DNA from: a virus
DNA length: 64,000 nucleotides
IMG/VR virus record: IMGVR_UViG_3300026256_000121
Span: 1 to 64,000 of that record
Strand: one strand, 5' to 3'
Shown: positions 24,464 through 32,754 of the stretch, in pieces
How positions within the stretch are numbered: the first letter of the stretch is position 1
Layout: every line of letters starts with the position of its first letter
Notes under the pieces: model-generated
Told to the model about the DNA's origin: nothing
Databases searched by the model: none
The model's input: only the letters and a program-made list of their open reading frames with translations
Program-made: the position numbers and the translations under genes

Positions 24464-24938
24464 CTTTATAACTTCCAACATTCTCCCATGGATATACTAA
24501 CCATACATCTTCTTCAGCTTTGTTTACTTCATGAGCCCAATACTTAACTTCCTCAAACTCACTTGATAAATTTTCAGTTAAAACTGCAAAGCGAACATTG
24601 TCCATATTATCATTAATACACCAATCATGTTTAATCCATTTAAATGTAGCACCTGTATCATTAATGTCGTCTACTACTAAAATATTTTTTCTTTTTGCAA
24701 CAGCATCTTCAGCCATCCATGTATTAGATTCATTTTTTCTTTTATGATCACGTAATGCAACTTTTAATGATTCGCATCTAATATCTAACATATTACTTAA
24801 TATAGCCGCAGGTATGTTTCCACCTCTTGTAATACCTACAATGTAATCAGGTATCCATTTATCTTTGTACATACCAAGCACAATTTGTTTGCACATATTT
24901 TCTATGTTAGTCCAACTGTAGTAATGTTTTTTAATCAT
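24456..24938 (-). CDS. Phosphoribosyltransferase
   Basis: NILVVDDINDTGATFKWI is the PRPP-binding loop of type I phosphoribosyltransferases, and VGITRGGNIPAAILSN is the preceding pyrophosphate loop. The length of 160 is near that of xanthine and hypoxanthine phosphoribosyltransferases. A purine-salvage or nucleotide-recycling role is likely; the base cannot be told. Confidence 0.8.
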   Translation of the reverse strand: MIKKHYYSWTNIENMCKQIVLGMYKDKWIPDYIVGITRGGNIPAAILSNMLDIRCESLKVALRDHKRKNESNTWMAEDAVAKRKNILVVDDINDTGATFKWIKHDWCINDNMDNVRFAVLTENLSSEFEEVKYWAHEVNKAEEDVWLVYPWENVGSYKDD

Positions 24939-24947
24939 TTATAATCC

Positions 24948-25649
24948 TTAACAATGAGCAATTGGATCATGAGTTAATGATGCCATTTGTTCTAATCTAT
25001 TTTTAGGTTCTTGTTTCTTGCATTTTACAATCTTTATTTTATCGTTTGGTGTACGACCTTCTATTCCATTACCTGGATATTTTAAAGGTGTTTTAAGCCA
25101 CTCGTCTCTTCGCTTGTTCATCACCTCTTGTGACACAAACTTTAATGTAGGTGTAAAACGTTGTCTACCTCGTAACCCTGTTGCTGTATGCGACATTGTA
25201 CCTGGGAACGTCATAATACGTCCTGGAATCGGTGCTATACTATGAATAATCTTTTTAGGATCTATTAAAATTTTAGTTTCACCTCCTTCATTAATATCCC
25301 AAAAAGTTTGTGGATAAAGTAATAGTGTCATTGCTTTTGGGTCACTATCATCAATATGATAGTATGCGTTTTCGCTAGGTGCAAAGATATTGCAAGAAGA
25401 TTTAAAAAGAGCTAGTCCGTTAAGTTCTGGACAATGTTCTTCACAAAACTTCCATAACAATTTAAAAGTTTCTGTATGTGTTATTCCTTCACAAGCCAGT
25501 CCTGTTGGAACAGGATTTTCTTTATTATCATATGCTCCAAAACTAAAAAGTAAACTTGAATTTTCTACTTCTAGTTCTCTAATTTTTTCAATAGAAAATA
25601 CATCATCATATACTGTAACTTGGTCGTTTATATATTTATTTACAATCAT
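24948..25649 (-). CDS. 2-oxoglutarate/Fe(II) oxygenase, prolyl-4-hydroxylase-like
   Basis: YYHIDDSDPKAMTLLLYP gives the HxD pair and following strand, NEGGETKI the next conserved strand, and SHTATGLRGRQRFTPTLKFV the distal histidine and basic residue for 2-oxoglutarate. All parts of the prolyl-4-hydroxylase-type core are present. The target is unknown. It overlaps the cupin-like gene downstream by 4 bases. Confidence 0.75.
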   Translation of the reverse strand: MIVNKYINDQVTVYDDVFSIEKIRELEVENSSLLFSFGAYDNKENPVPTGLACEGITHTETFKLLWKFCEEHCPELNGLALFKSSCNIFAPSENAYYHIDDSDPKAMTLLLYPQTFWDINEGGETKILIDPKKIIHSIAPIPGRIMTFPGTMSHTATGLRGRQRFTPTLKFVSQEVMNKRRDEWLKTPLKYPGNGIEGRTPNDKIKIVKCKKQEPKNRLEQMASLTHDPIAHC

Positions 25650-26086
25650 AAGTCGTATTTTTCCTTTAAGTACTTGTCATTATGTATCCAAGTATATCTA
25701 CCTTTTATTGCTTTTATGAATCCCCATTCTCGTTGCTGTTTGCCCATAATAAACAATGACCAACACGGAATTTCATTTCCGTCTTTATCTCGTTGTAATT
25801 CAAGACGGTGTAAATCAGTTGCTTTAGATCTACGAAAGTGTCCTGGACCACGCCAAAATTTACCTTCAGGTGTATGTTCGTAATATCCACCTTTTAAAAT
25901 TAATGTAGAATAATTCCATGGATGATCATGTAAATCGTCTACATCACTTTTTAAAATTTTATGTAATGTTACATTAAACGGGAACTTCTTTCGATCTTTC
26001 AAGAACAAGTAATACCGAATCAAATAGTCTTTTTTATGATTACGGTCGTATATAATTCTTTTTCTATTTTTAAACCACTTAATCAT
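25646..26086 (-). CDS. Cupin-like protein
   Basis: LHDHPWNYSTLILKGGYYEH resembles cupin motif 1 (HxHxx...E) and a second histidine follows in KATDLHRLEL. The protein is 146 residues, one cupin domain with a basic N-terminus. It sits between a prolyl-hydroxylase-like gene and an unknown gene, with 4-base overlaps on both sides. Function unassigned. Confidence 0.55.
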   Translation of the reverse strand: MIKWFKNRKRIIYDRNHKKDYLIRYYLFLKDRKKFPFNVTLHKILKSDVDDLHDHPWNYSTLILKGGYYEHTPEGKFWRGPGHFRRSKATDLHRLELQRDKDGNEIPCWSLFIMGKQQREWGFIKAIKGRYTWIHNDKYLKEKYDL

Positions 26087-26430
26087 TCGTCGCCTTCATA
26101 TGTGTAATCATCTTTAACTAAGTTATATACAGTCATAAATTTTTCATATTGTACTTTAAGACCAGGGTACTTAGTAATCATATCTTTAATAACTACTTCC
26201 GATGGCCAATCAAACATCTTTCTAGTCCATTCAGTACCTAATGGATCATCATTTAAGTTTATACTAATAGGTGAACTATTATTATATGTAACAGTACTAG
26301 ATGGATTATCAACCATTGTAGTACTATCAAATGAAATAGTATACTCGTTATCAATTGAAGCTATGGAAGGCTTAGTATCATATGATATGTTAATAGGTGT
26401 TTTTGGTAAGATTTTTGTATCAATTGTCAT
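26083..26430 (-). CDS. Protein of unknown function (115 aa)
   Basis: The N-terminal half is Ser/Thr/Asn-rich, and the C-terminal half (KMFDWPSEVVIKDMITKYPG, then KFMTVYNLVKDDY) is helical. It overlaps the glycosyltransferase gene by 11 bases. Not recognised. Confidence 0.5.
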   Translation of the reverse strand: MTIDTKILPKTPINISYDTKPSIASIDNEYTISFDSTTMVDNPSSTVTYNNSSPISINLNDDPLGTEWTRKMFDWPSEVVIKDMITKYPGLKVQYEKFMTVYNLVKDDYTYEGDE

Positions 26431-27481
26431 TACATATTTCCTTATAAAGTTTTTTACCGCTAAAATAATCTGTTTTCAATTTAGCAACCTGCTTTTGTAT
26501 TAAAGGAAGATACTTATCGTAATTTTCAATATAGTCAATAATTCTTTCTCTAACTTCTGCTTTATGGTGCGTATAAGATTTAAATGTTGTAGTCCATTCT
26601 GATGGATATTTAAATGCTGGTAGTCCCATTTCTTTATAACTTAATCGATCTGGAACCATTGGAATTGTATCAACCAATGCACCTTCATACCAACTAATAC
26701 CTAATGTTTCTTGTAAGTTAGCACTAAACACAATTTTAGCACGACCTAACAAGTTGTGATATTCATTTTTTGTAAGTTGTTGATCTTGACATACAATGAA
26801 TTCATAATCAGGTAATTCTGTTTTTAATTCTCTAAATATATCTGGTTGCTTTTCTGGTGCGATTCTATGTGGAAAAAGAATTAAATTTTCTTTAGGCATA
26901 TTTTTATAACTATCTAAACTATGTGCTAGATATTCCATAGGCCAACCTACACGATGTGTTTTTGTTTTATCAACATCATGAAATGTATTTAAAAACATAT
27001 CGATATGAAAATCTGTAGCAAAAAAGTTATCGTTATAACATTCATACATACTTTTTTCAGCATGTCTAACCCAAGGTCTATCGCCAATCAATCTGCCTAA
27101 AAAGTCTGCCGGGTCATAACTACCCGCATGCCAAAGACCACCAATGCGAATATTAATACCTAATAGTTCTGCCATATAACGCAGTTGTATAACTGTAGGA
27201 TTCCAAGCATCAGTATAAAGGAAATAATCATTATCTTTAACTTTTCCTGCACAAAACATTTCGCCTATTGTTTCTAATTGTTTACTTTTATAAACATTAG
27301 TCCCACCAAAATTAAGAAAGGCCCCAGGCGTTGTAGCCTGAGGGGTCTCTCCACCGGAAATAACTTCCACAGTAATATCATTTGCACCAGTAGAATTTTG
27401 AAGTTGTACGGGAAGATGTTCTTTCCATTGTTTTGTATAACGTGTATCAACTGCTTCAATATCTACTATAAAAATTGTCAT
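26420..27481 (-). CDS. GT-B type glycosyltransferase
   Basis: The second half has the GT4/GT1-like layout: ENLILFPHRIAPEKQPDIFR (nucleotide-sugar strand with basic residues), FSANLQETLGISWYEGALVD (the E-x7-E region that contacts the donor), then PMVPDRLSYKEM. The N-terminal half is divergent. Acceptor unknown; DNA, lipopolysaccharide or a virion protein are all possible. It lies in the same region as the DNA-modification genes. Confidence 0.7.
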   Translation of the reverse strand: MTIFIVDIEAVDTRYTKQWKEHLPVQLQNSTGANDITVEVISGGETPQATTPGAFLNFGGTNVYKSKQLETIGEMFCAGKVKDNDYFLYTDAWNPTVIQLRYMAELLGINIRIGGLWHAGSYDPADFLGRLIGDRPWVRHAEKSMYECYNDNFFATDFHIDMFLNTFHDVDKTKTHRVGWPMEYLAHSLDSYKNMPKENLILFPHRIAPEKQPDIFRELKTELPDYEFIVCQDQQLTKNEYHNLLGRAKIVFSANLQETLGISWYEGALVDTIPMVPDRLSYKEMGLPAFKYPSEWTTTFKSYTHHKAEVRERIIDYIENYDKYLPLIQKQVAKLKTDYFSGKKLYKEICNDN

Positions 27482-27483
27482 GC

Positions 27484-27705
27484 TTATGATTTCCTATGGT
27501 TATGTTTATTCCTTCGTTGACGGCTTCTAGCCGCTCTTTCTCTTCGAGCTTTTTCAGGATCTAAAAATGCCTGCCAAACTCTTGACTTTTTGTTATATAA
27601 ATCGCGTTCGTCGAACTTATATCCTTCAAAGCGACAAAAGTCTCTTAACTTATCTAGATCATCAAAGATCTGTACTACGTCGGGTCGATTCGCAAAATAG
27701 CCCAC
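27484..27705 (-). CDS. Small basic conserved phage protein (73 aa)
   Basis: RFEGYKFDERDLYNKKSRVW followed by an Arg-rich tail (RRERAARSRQRRNKHNHRKS) suggests nucleic-acid binding. I recall similar small proteins in T4-like cyanophages. Function unknown. Confidence 0.55.
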   Translation of the reverse strand: MGYFANRPDVVQIFDDLDKLRDFCRFEGYKFDERDLYNKKSRVWQAFLDPEKARRERAARSRQRRNKHNHRKS

Positions 27706-27722
27706 AATGTGTTCTCCTTCAT

Positions 27723-28103
27723 TTAGCTATGTGCATATTGAACATGGCAACCATTTTCACCATCTTCAGAAATGTCAATGTGTACTTCTCTACCTGGATA
27801 ACGGTCAGCTACTTTTTCATATAAGTCGTCCGCCATCATCTCACAAGATTTGTAGTCTACATCTAGTTCCCCTTCATATAGTTCCTCCAACCATCTTTTA
27901 AATTGTATAAATTCAATATCCCGATCATCATGGAATACTGTAATTGCTATTTTAAAATGAAAAATATGTCTGTGTGGATATCCTAAAAAGGATACATCAA
28001 ACTTATCTCCCGTTGCTAATTTTGGATCATCAAGTGCCGCCGGATACTTATGTATCCCTTCTTTGCGGAATGTAACCCAGATCATACGTTTTGATGTTCG
28101 CAT
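27723..28103 (-). CDS. queD: QueD-like 6-carboxy-tetrahydropterin synthase
   Basis: The tunnelling fold of 6-pyruvoyl-tetrahydropterin synthase/QueD is suggested by GIHKYPAA (first zinc His), GYPHRHIFHFKIAITVF (HxH zinc pair), KSCEMMADDLYEKVADRYPG and ISEDGENGCHVQY (late catalytic Glu region). QueD makes 6-carboxy-tetrahydropterin, the QueE substrate. The frame opens to an ATG at 28139, but the promoter -10 box ends one base before it. The in-frame ATG at 28103 therefore seems likelier; 28130 is another option. Confidence 0.7.
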   Translation of the reverse strand: MRTSKRMIWVTFRKEGIHKYPAALDDPKLATGDKFDVSFLGYPHRHIFHFKIAITVFHDDRDIEFIQFKRWLEELYEGELDVDYKSCEMMADDLYEKVADRYPGREVHIDISEDGENGCHVQYAHS

Positions 28104-28139
28104 AATTTTTTCTTTGCCTATTGTGTCCATTGTACTCAT

Positions 28140-28168
28140 AGTATACTACCTTTTTGTTTCTGTGTCAA
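28140..28168 (-). promoter_or_regulatory. Sigma-70-type promoter (TTGACA-17-TATACT)
   Basis: The -35 TTGACA (28163-28168) and -10 TATACT (28140-28145) are 17 bases apart, immediately before the queD-like frame, so transcription would start inside its longest open frame. Confidence 0.75.
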
Positions 28169-28697
28169 CCTTTACAGGTTCGTCTTTTGAGTACGAATCC
28201 CAACCTGTAAATTTTTTACGATCCATCAAATCATGTACTTGGTGTATCCAAACACCAGGATTGCTATGATTAAAGTCTGTATCATCGAGTTTAATACAAG
28301 CATTATAATTTAAATGATGAATATCTGGTAATTTTATGCTAATCTGTGAAATAAATTTATCTTCTGAATTCCAATCATTATCAAGTACCCATTCATGATA
28401 TTTAATATCATAATCTAAGGTTACCCAATAATTTTTTTCTAGTAAAGGATTTATAATCTTATTCCACAACTCTACTTCTCCCGGATGTCGTTGCATAAGA
28501 TCTATATGAAAACTTTGGTTCGCACCCAAATAAATGTGTTGAGAACCGAAATGCTCAGCCTGATCAATAATTTCGTCTACGGGTTGAGGACCAACTACAA
28601 ATAATGTATCCATATCATATGCTGGAGTTTTTTCTACTTCAAACCCAGTAAAATATGTTACATCTGTTTTTGTACCGCTTGTATATATACGTTCCAT
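28146..28697 (-). CDS. Conserved T4-like marine phage protein (183 aa)
   Basis: DTLFVVGPQPVDEIIDQAEH, HIYLGANQSFHIDL and PGVWIHQVHDLMDRK recall an unnamed family in T4-like cyanophages. No active-site motif is seen. Its 3' end carries the queD-like promoter. Adjacent placement suggests a link to the deazaguanine pathway, but that is only positional. Confidence 0.55.
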   Translation of the reverse strand: MERIYTSGTKTDVTYFTGFEVEKTPAYDMDTLFVVGPQPVDEIIDQAEHFGSQHIYLGANQSFHIDLMQRHPGEVELWNKIINPLLEKNYWVTLDYDIKYHEWVLDNDWNSEDKFISQISIKLPDIHHLNYNACIKLDDTDFNHSNPGVWIHQVHDLMDRKKFTGWDSYSKDEPVKVDTETKR

Positions 28698-28990
28698 TAT
28701 CTTCCCATTTCAGGATCTTCTTGTACTTGATGATCTACAGAAGTAATCTTTTTAAAGTCGGGTTTTTCTGCACAACCAATATGCGTCAATTCAACTTTCC
28801 AGTCTTTTCTAAGCATATTTTGTACAGCATCTAATCCACGTGACCTAATAGTTTCCTCCCAATCAAGAACAAATTCAGTACATTCGGGTTTTGAATCGAA
28901 GTGTCGTGAAAGAACATTCACAATTTCATCTCGTTGTGTACCATCTGGTTCAGTTAGTGTGAATGCTAAGAGTAGCATAAATGTCTTCAT
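28697..28990 (-). CDS. Protein of unknown function (97 aa) with short hydrophobic N-terminus
   Basis: MKTFMLLLAFTL at the start could be a short export signal, but there is no clear cleavage site or lipobox. Two cysteines (PECTEF and IGCAEK) might form a disulfide. It starts an operon behind the 29042-29069 promoter. Confidence 0.45.
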   Translation of the reverse strand: MKTFMLLLAFTLTEPDGTQRDEIVNVLSRHFDSKPECTEFVLDWEETIRSRGLDAVQNMLRKDWKVELTHIGCAEKPDFKKITSVDHQVQEDPEMGR

Positions 28991-29041
28991 TGTCTTGTCC
29001 TTTTGTTTGCCTAAGTGTTTTTATACCTTTACTATTCTATA

Positions 29042-29069
29042 ATTATAACAGAAAACAGCAATAAGTCAA
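29042..29069 (-). promoter_or_regulatory. Sigma-70-type promoter (TTGACT-16-TATAAT)
   Basis: The -35 TTGACT (29064-29069) and -10 TATAAT (29042-29047) are 16 bases apart. AAATAATGC just upstream of the -35 is shared with the 31570 promoter. Confidence 0.75.
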
Positions 29070-29072
29070 GCA

Positions 29073-29270
29073 TTATTTTTTCATGAATTTTGCCAATTTT
29101 TCTATTTGATCTTTGACCTTAAGTTTTAATTTTTTATGCCTTTTTATTAATTCTTTTGTTTGCCAACCTCTGTAGGCGTTTTCTTCACGTTCGTTTTCCA
29201 TTTGTTCTACTTTGTTATGTAGATAACGGTGTTCGTTCTCTAATCTCTTCTGTTCCTTGCTCTTGTTCAT
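29073..29270 (-). CDS. YdcH/DUF465-like small coiled-coil protein (65 aa)
   Basis: EHRYLHNKVEQMENERE and LIKRHKKLKLKVKDQIEKL fit the DUF465 (YdcH) pattern of a short two-helix coiled coil. A longer frame reaches 29420 but lies inside the upstream gene; the ATG at 29270 is preferred. It overlaps the DpdA-like gene by 56 bases in another frame. Function unknown. Confidence 0.5.
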   Translation of the reverse strand: MNKSKEQKRLENEHRYLHNKVEQMENEREENAYRGWQTKELIKRHKKLKLKVKDQIEKLAKFMKK

Positions 29271-30801
29271 TTTCAAGTTCCTCCAACTTGCTTTCTTGTA
29301 ACTCGGGTTCATTATCAGAATCATCTTCAGTACTGTTAATGTCATCACCTTCATAAAAAAGATTCTTATAAAATGTACTTGAGTTAATAGTCTTTTTACC
29401 CGTTGCACCTCTAGTACCAATAATAGATAACCAAAATCGATTATATTCTTCTATTACTGCATTTGCTTCATCTTTGTTACTAGTTGCAAATATTGCCTCA
29501 ACGACATCTTTGAAATAAGTCCTATCAAATTTTTCTTCAACTAACATTTTAGGAATTACACCATTGTCATATTGTCTATTTGCTTCTTGTACAGCATTAA
29601 TATGATGCCAAACGTTATGCCCCATTTGAATTGCATAACTAAATGAATCCCAACTAGTTTTTCCTTCTTTACCTATCTTATTTAGGTCCCCGGGCTTATA
29701 ATAACATATATCTGAAACTTTTAATCCGTCCGTTATAGGAGAATCTTCAAAGTTTTTAAATATACCATCTTGTAATACTGCATCTTTAAATAAACGAGAA
29801 TCTGTAGCATATTTCTTATCATCAACACTCGGCACCATTCGATACACCCATTTAGATCTATCTTCTGTTTCTGTTTGAATATAAACTTGTCCATTTGCAG
29901 TTGCTAAGAAAGGACTTGCACAATCAAATGTAACTGTAAAGTTTGGATTATGATATTTACGAACTGCTCGTTGTACGTCAGTTAGTAAGGCCGCCCATTC
30001 AAGTTTAGATGTACCTAAGAAGTGCATGAAGTCATGTTTACCTGTTTCTAATAGTCCATCAAAACGTAATGCTACAAGTCTTTTTAATACTAGGTGTATG
30101 TCACACATATTTTGACCACCCATCGACCAACCTTTAAAATGATCGCTATATTTTTTAGGATCACAATAGTCTTTCATTTGCTGATACCAATCTTCTGCAT
30201 CAGCATGGTTTTCGCCTTGTAAAACATTTAAGAATTTACAATTACCATTTTGTTCTTTCATAAAGTAATCGTTATTAATGCGTGTAGCATTAACGGCATC
30301 TTGATAATTGTCAATTCCTGTTGCTTTTGCTCCTGCTGGAGAACGTGATACCCAAGCTGGAATATCTAAAATCATTCCATAGTCCATATACTCATCCATC
30401 CAAGCAAGAACTTGTTCACGTTTCTTTTTAGCTTTAGGACAGTTAGGATCTTTCCAATCGCCTTCCCAAACACCTTTACCAATTTGGAAACCACCTGAGT
30501 CACCAAGTAGCCAACTATTATCACGATCCCTATTACGAATCATATCTTCTTTAGGTGAATGTTTGTTTATATCTAATTCGGCATGACCTGCACTATATAA
30601 ACTCCAATGATAGTTGAATAAACCCTTTTGTGGATTTAACCAATTCATACTCTCTACATCATTTGGAAAGTTAGAAGGGATTCTAGTTTTATCAACATAC
30701 TCCCCGTGGCGTTGTTTTCCTATATAGGTTGCGAAAAAGCCACTTAATGCTGGAAGAAAAACTGCATAATCTTTTTGTGCTTTTGTTAGATCTTTGTTCA
30801 T
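29215..30801 (-). CDS. dpdA: DpdA-like DNA 7-deazaguanine transglycosylase
   Basis: TGT-fold motifs are in order: LGDSGGFQIG (catalytic and binding Asp region, near residue 98), GWSMGGQN (near 223), HFLGTSKLEWAALL, and VTFDCASPF carrying the second Asp of the TGT active site. TGT enzymes exchange guanine for 7-deazaguanine; the phage DpdA branch acts on DNA. The length of 528 exceeds bacterial Tgt (about 375), and the acidic C-terminus is an extra. FolE, QueD-like, QueE and QueC-like genes supply the base. No clear CxCxxC zinc site was noted. Confidence 0.8.
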   Translation of the reverse strand: MNKDLTKAQKDYAVFLPALSGFFATYIGKQRHGEYVDKTRIPSNFPNDVESMNWLNPQKGLFNYHWSLYSAGHAELDINKHSPKEDMIRNRDRDNSWLLGDSGGFQIGKGVWEGDWKDPNCPKAKKKREQVLAWMDEYMDYGMILDIPAWVSRSPAGAKATGIDNYQDAVNATRINNDYFMKEQNGNCKFLNVLQGENHADAEDWYQQMKDYCDPKKYSDHFKGWSMGGQNMCDIHLVLKRLVALRFDGLLETGKHDFMHFLGTSKLEWAALLTDVQRAVRKYHNPNFTVTFDCASPFLATANGQVYIQTETEDRSKWVYRMVPSVDDKKYATDSRLFKDAVLQDGIFKNFEDSPITDGLKVSDICYYKPGDLNKIGKEGKTSWDSFSYAIQMGHNVWHHINAVQEANRQYDNGVIPKMLVEEKFDRTYFKDVVEAIFATSNKDEANAVIEEYNRFWLSIIGTRGATGKKTINSSTFYKNLFYEGDDINSTEDDSDNEPELQESKLEELENEQEQGTEEIRERTPLST

Positions 30802-30809
30802 ATTAACCC

Positions 30810-31544
30810 CTATTTAGATTGTGCTGGCAAAATATAATCGTATTCAGCTAATCCAGAATCAACTGTAATTTGCATAGCACCTTGATCGGAAATTTTCATT
30901 ATTTGCTTTCCGTCGAGACTTAGGATTGCTTGTACTTGTGCTACAGGCCAACTCCAAGAATGTTTTAATTCAGTTTCAATGCCTGTATGTTGAAATACAA
31001 AGTCACCTGAATGAGTTGAATGATCACCAAAGTAAAATACTAAAGTCTTGTCTACAGTTTTTACTGTGAAAACAGTTTCTTCAGCATGTGCGGCACTTTG
31101 TAGTTTCATTCTATTAATCGATGCCATAGTTGGTTCAAACTCAACTTCCCATGTTGCACCTTTAAACTTTACAGATTTAAGTTTCTCATTAATAATTTCG
31201 CTATTCATAAAACGATAATCGTTTTTGAAATCACCTGCTTCATTTTCAAAGTGTATATGTGTTGGAATTGTAACACCGTTTCTATCTGCTTTCTCCACAG
31301 ATAGTTTTGCATTTTTTTGATATTCTGGATTCTTTAAATGCAAAGCTAACTTATCTAAGTTAGGCATACCAAATGTTTCGTTAAATTCAGTAACTGGTGC
31401 TTTAGTTTTAGATGAAAGAATTACTGATCGATCTTCAGCCATACTTTCAATTGTTGTTGATGTTGCATCACCTGTAACTTTAATTAGATTTAAAAAACCT
31501 AACGAATGTGTATGTGCAACAATGTCTTGTAAGATATCTTTCAT
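30810..31544 (-). CDS. DNA polymerase sliding clamp (T4 gp45-like)
   Basis: The length of 244 is close to T4 gp45 (228), and the pattern fits phage clamps: VTEFNETFGMPNLDKLALHL in the first domain and SGDFVFQHTG in the second. It would be loaded by the clamp loader (58033-58953) and tether the family-B polymerase. It has its own promoter at 31570-31598. Confidence 0.8.
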   Translation of the reverse strand: MKDILQDIVAHTHSLGFLNLIKVTGDATSTTIESMAEDRSVILSSKTKAPVTEFNETFGMPNLDKLALHLKNPEYQKNAKLSVEKADRNGVTIPTHIHFENEAGDFKNDYRFMNSEIINEKLKSVKFKGATWEVEFEPTMASINRMKLQSAAHAEETVFTVKTVDKTLVFYFGDHSTHSGDFVFQHTGIETELKHSWSWPVAQVQAILSLDGKQIMKISDQGAMQITVDSGLAEYDYILPAQSK

Positions 31545-31569
31545 AAATTCATTTCTCCATTTAAATTAT

Positions 31570-31598
31570 ATTATACTTAAAAATTATTAAAAAGTCAA
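31570..31598 (-). promoter_or_regulatory. Sigma-70-type promoter (TTGACT-17-TATAAT)
   Basis: The -35 TTGACT (31593-31598) and -10 TATAAT (31570-31575) are 17 bases apart. The TGA inside the -35 is the stop codon of the epimerase gene upstream. Confidence 0.8.
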
Positions 31599-32332
31599 GC
31601 ATTATTTGCCATGTTTAACTCATCAAAGTACTCAAAAATATTAATACTAGGTTTCCAACCTATTTCTATTAATTTACTAATGTCGGCTTGATTATCAAGT
31701 CGTTCATGTTTATCACCAATTTTTTCTTTAGGAGTTAATCCTATATGATTAGTAATGTCTTTTATTGGATAGGATTGTCCTGTGCCTAGGTCAAATACCC
31801 CAGTTAATGGATGAGTCATTAGCAACATAAGTGCATCACAAACGTCTGTAACATGAATAAAATCTCTTTTGTGGTTGCTATTGATAAATTGTATATCTTT
31901 TCTTAAGAGCTTTGGAATAAACATATCTGGTCGAGGTTCCTGGTCTCCATTGTATATAGTCGTAAAACGTAGGCCTAATGCATGATCTGGGGCAATGCCT
32001 TCAATAGTTTTTTTTGATAATGCATAAGGATTCCTCCAAGGTTCTTTAGCAGTACTAGAACTTGCGTAGATAATTCGAGTATTTGGAAATGCTTCAAATA
32101 ATCTATGTGATGCCATTACGTTGTGTTCGAAGTATTCTTTAGGGTTATCTATACTTTTTCTAACTCCACTTTTACCAGCTAGATGAAATATAACATCAAC
32201 ATCATAATCTAAATTACAGTTTCGTAGATCTTGACCATCTAGTAAATCAATAGTTTTTACATCATGATTAAATAAATGGTTTTGTAATTCTTGTCCGACC
32301 ATTCCCGAACTTCCTGTTATTAATATTCTCAT
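31595..32332 (-). CDS. NAD-dependent epimerase/dehydratase-like protein
   Basis: ITGSSGMVGQELQNHL is the Rossmann GxxGxxG loop at the N-terminus. ASSSTAKEPWRNPYALSK carries the catalytic Ser/Tyr/Lys (YxxxK) of short-chain sugar epimerases. At 245 residues it is shorter than usual (about 310). With the nucleotidyltransferase next door it may make or modify a nucleotide sugar. Confidence 0.8.
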   Translation of the reverse strand: MRILITGSSGMVGQELQNHLFNHDVKTIDLLDGQDLRNCNLDYDVDVIFHLAGKSGVRKSIDNPKEYFEHNVMASHRLFEAFPNTRIIYASSSTAKEPWRNPYALSKKTIEGIAPDHALGLRFTTIYNGDQEPRPDMFIPKLLRKDIQFINSNHKRDFIHVTDVCDALMLLMTHPLTGVFDLGTGQSYPIKDITNHIGLTPKEKIGDKHERLDNQADISKLIEIGWKPSINIFEYFDELNMANNA

Positions 32333-32754
32333 ACTTTACCAATCATTCGTTCTTGGAACCGTTCTCTTAAACCACTACTAGAAAATCTATGATTGCGTTG
32401 ATTATAATGATGTTCTATTCCTAAACGTTCACCTGTTGCTTTACCACTAAAGTCTTTGCCTTCATATTCTACACCTAATATTCGTACATTAATATTATTG
32501 TAAAGTTCTAATATATCGTCAATATCTTTTTCTCGTACATACGGAATAATTTCATCAACATACTTTACACCCTTTAATTGAGTATACCTTTCAACTACAG
32601 TTTGAATTGGTTTATTTTTTCCTGGTCTCTCCATTGAAGGATCTATTTGTAACCCGCATATAAGATAATCACATTGATCTTTTGCTTCACGTAACATAGC
32701 AATATGACCAGCATGTAATAAATCAAATGTAGAAAAAGTTATACCTACTTTCAT
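32329..32754 (-). CDS. Cytidylyltransferase-like nucleotidyltransferase
   Basis: ITFSTFDLLHAGHIAMLREA contains the HxGH motif of the cytidylyltransferase superfamily, as in glycerol-3-phosphate cytidylyltransferase. SSSGLRERF near the end matches the (I/S)STxxR/K substrate motif. The length of 141 is typical. It overlaps the epimerase by 4 bases; activated sugar or alcohol synthesis is the likely role. Confidence 0.8.
   Translation of the reverse strand: MKVGITFSTFDLLHAGHIAMLREAKDQCDYLICGLQIDPSMERPGKNKPIQTVVERYTQLKGVKYVDEIIPYVREKDIDDILELYNNINVRILGVEYEGKDFSGKATGERLGIEHHYNQRNHRFSSSGLRERFQERMIGKV

Noticed and set aside
24245-24481. Longer starts for 24245, 23850, 39645, 43459, 55099, 55086, 56719 and 36339 genes
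   Set aside because: Inner starts have better ribosome-binding sites or coupling to the previous stop; longer versions run into neighbouring genes.
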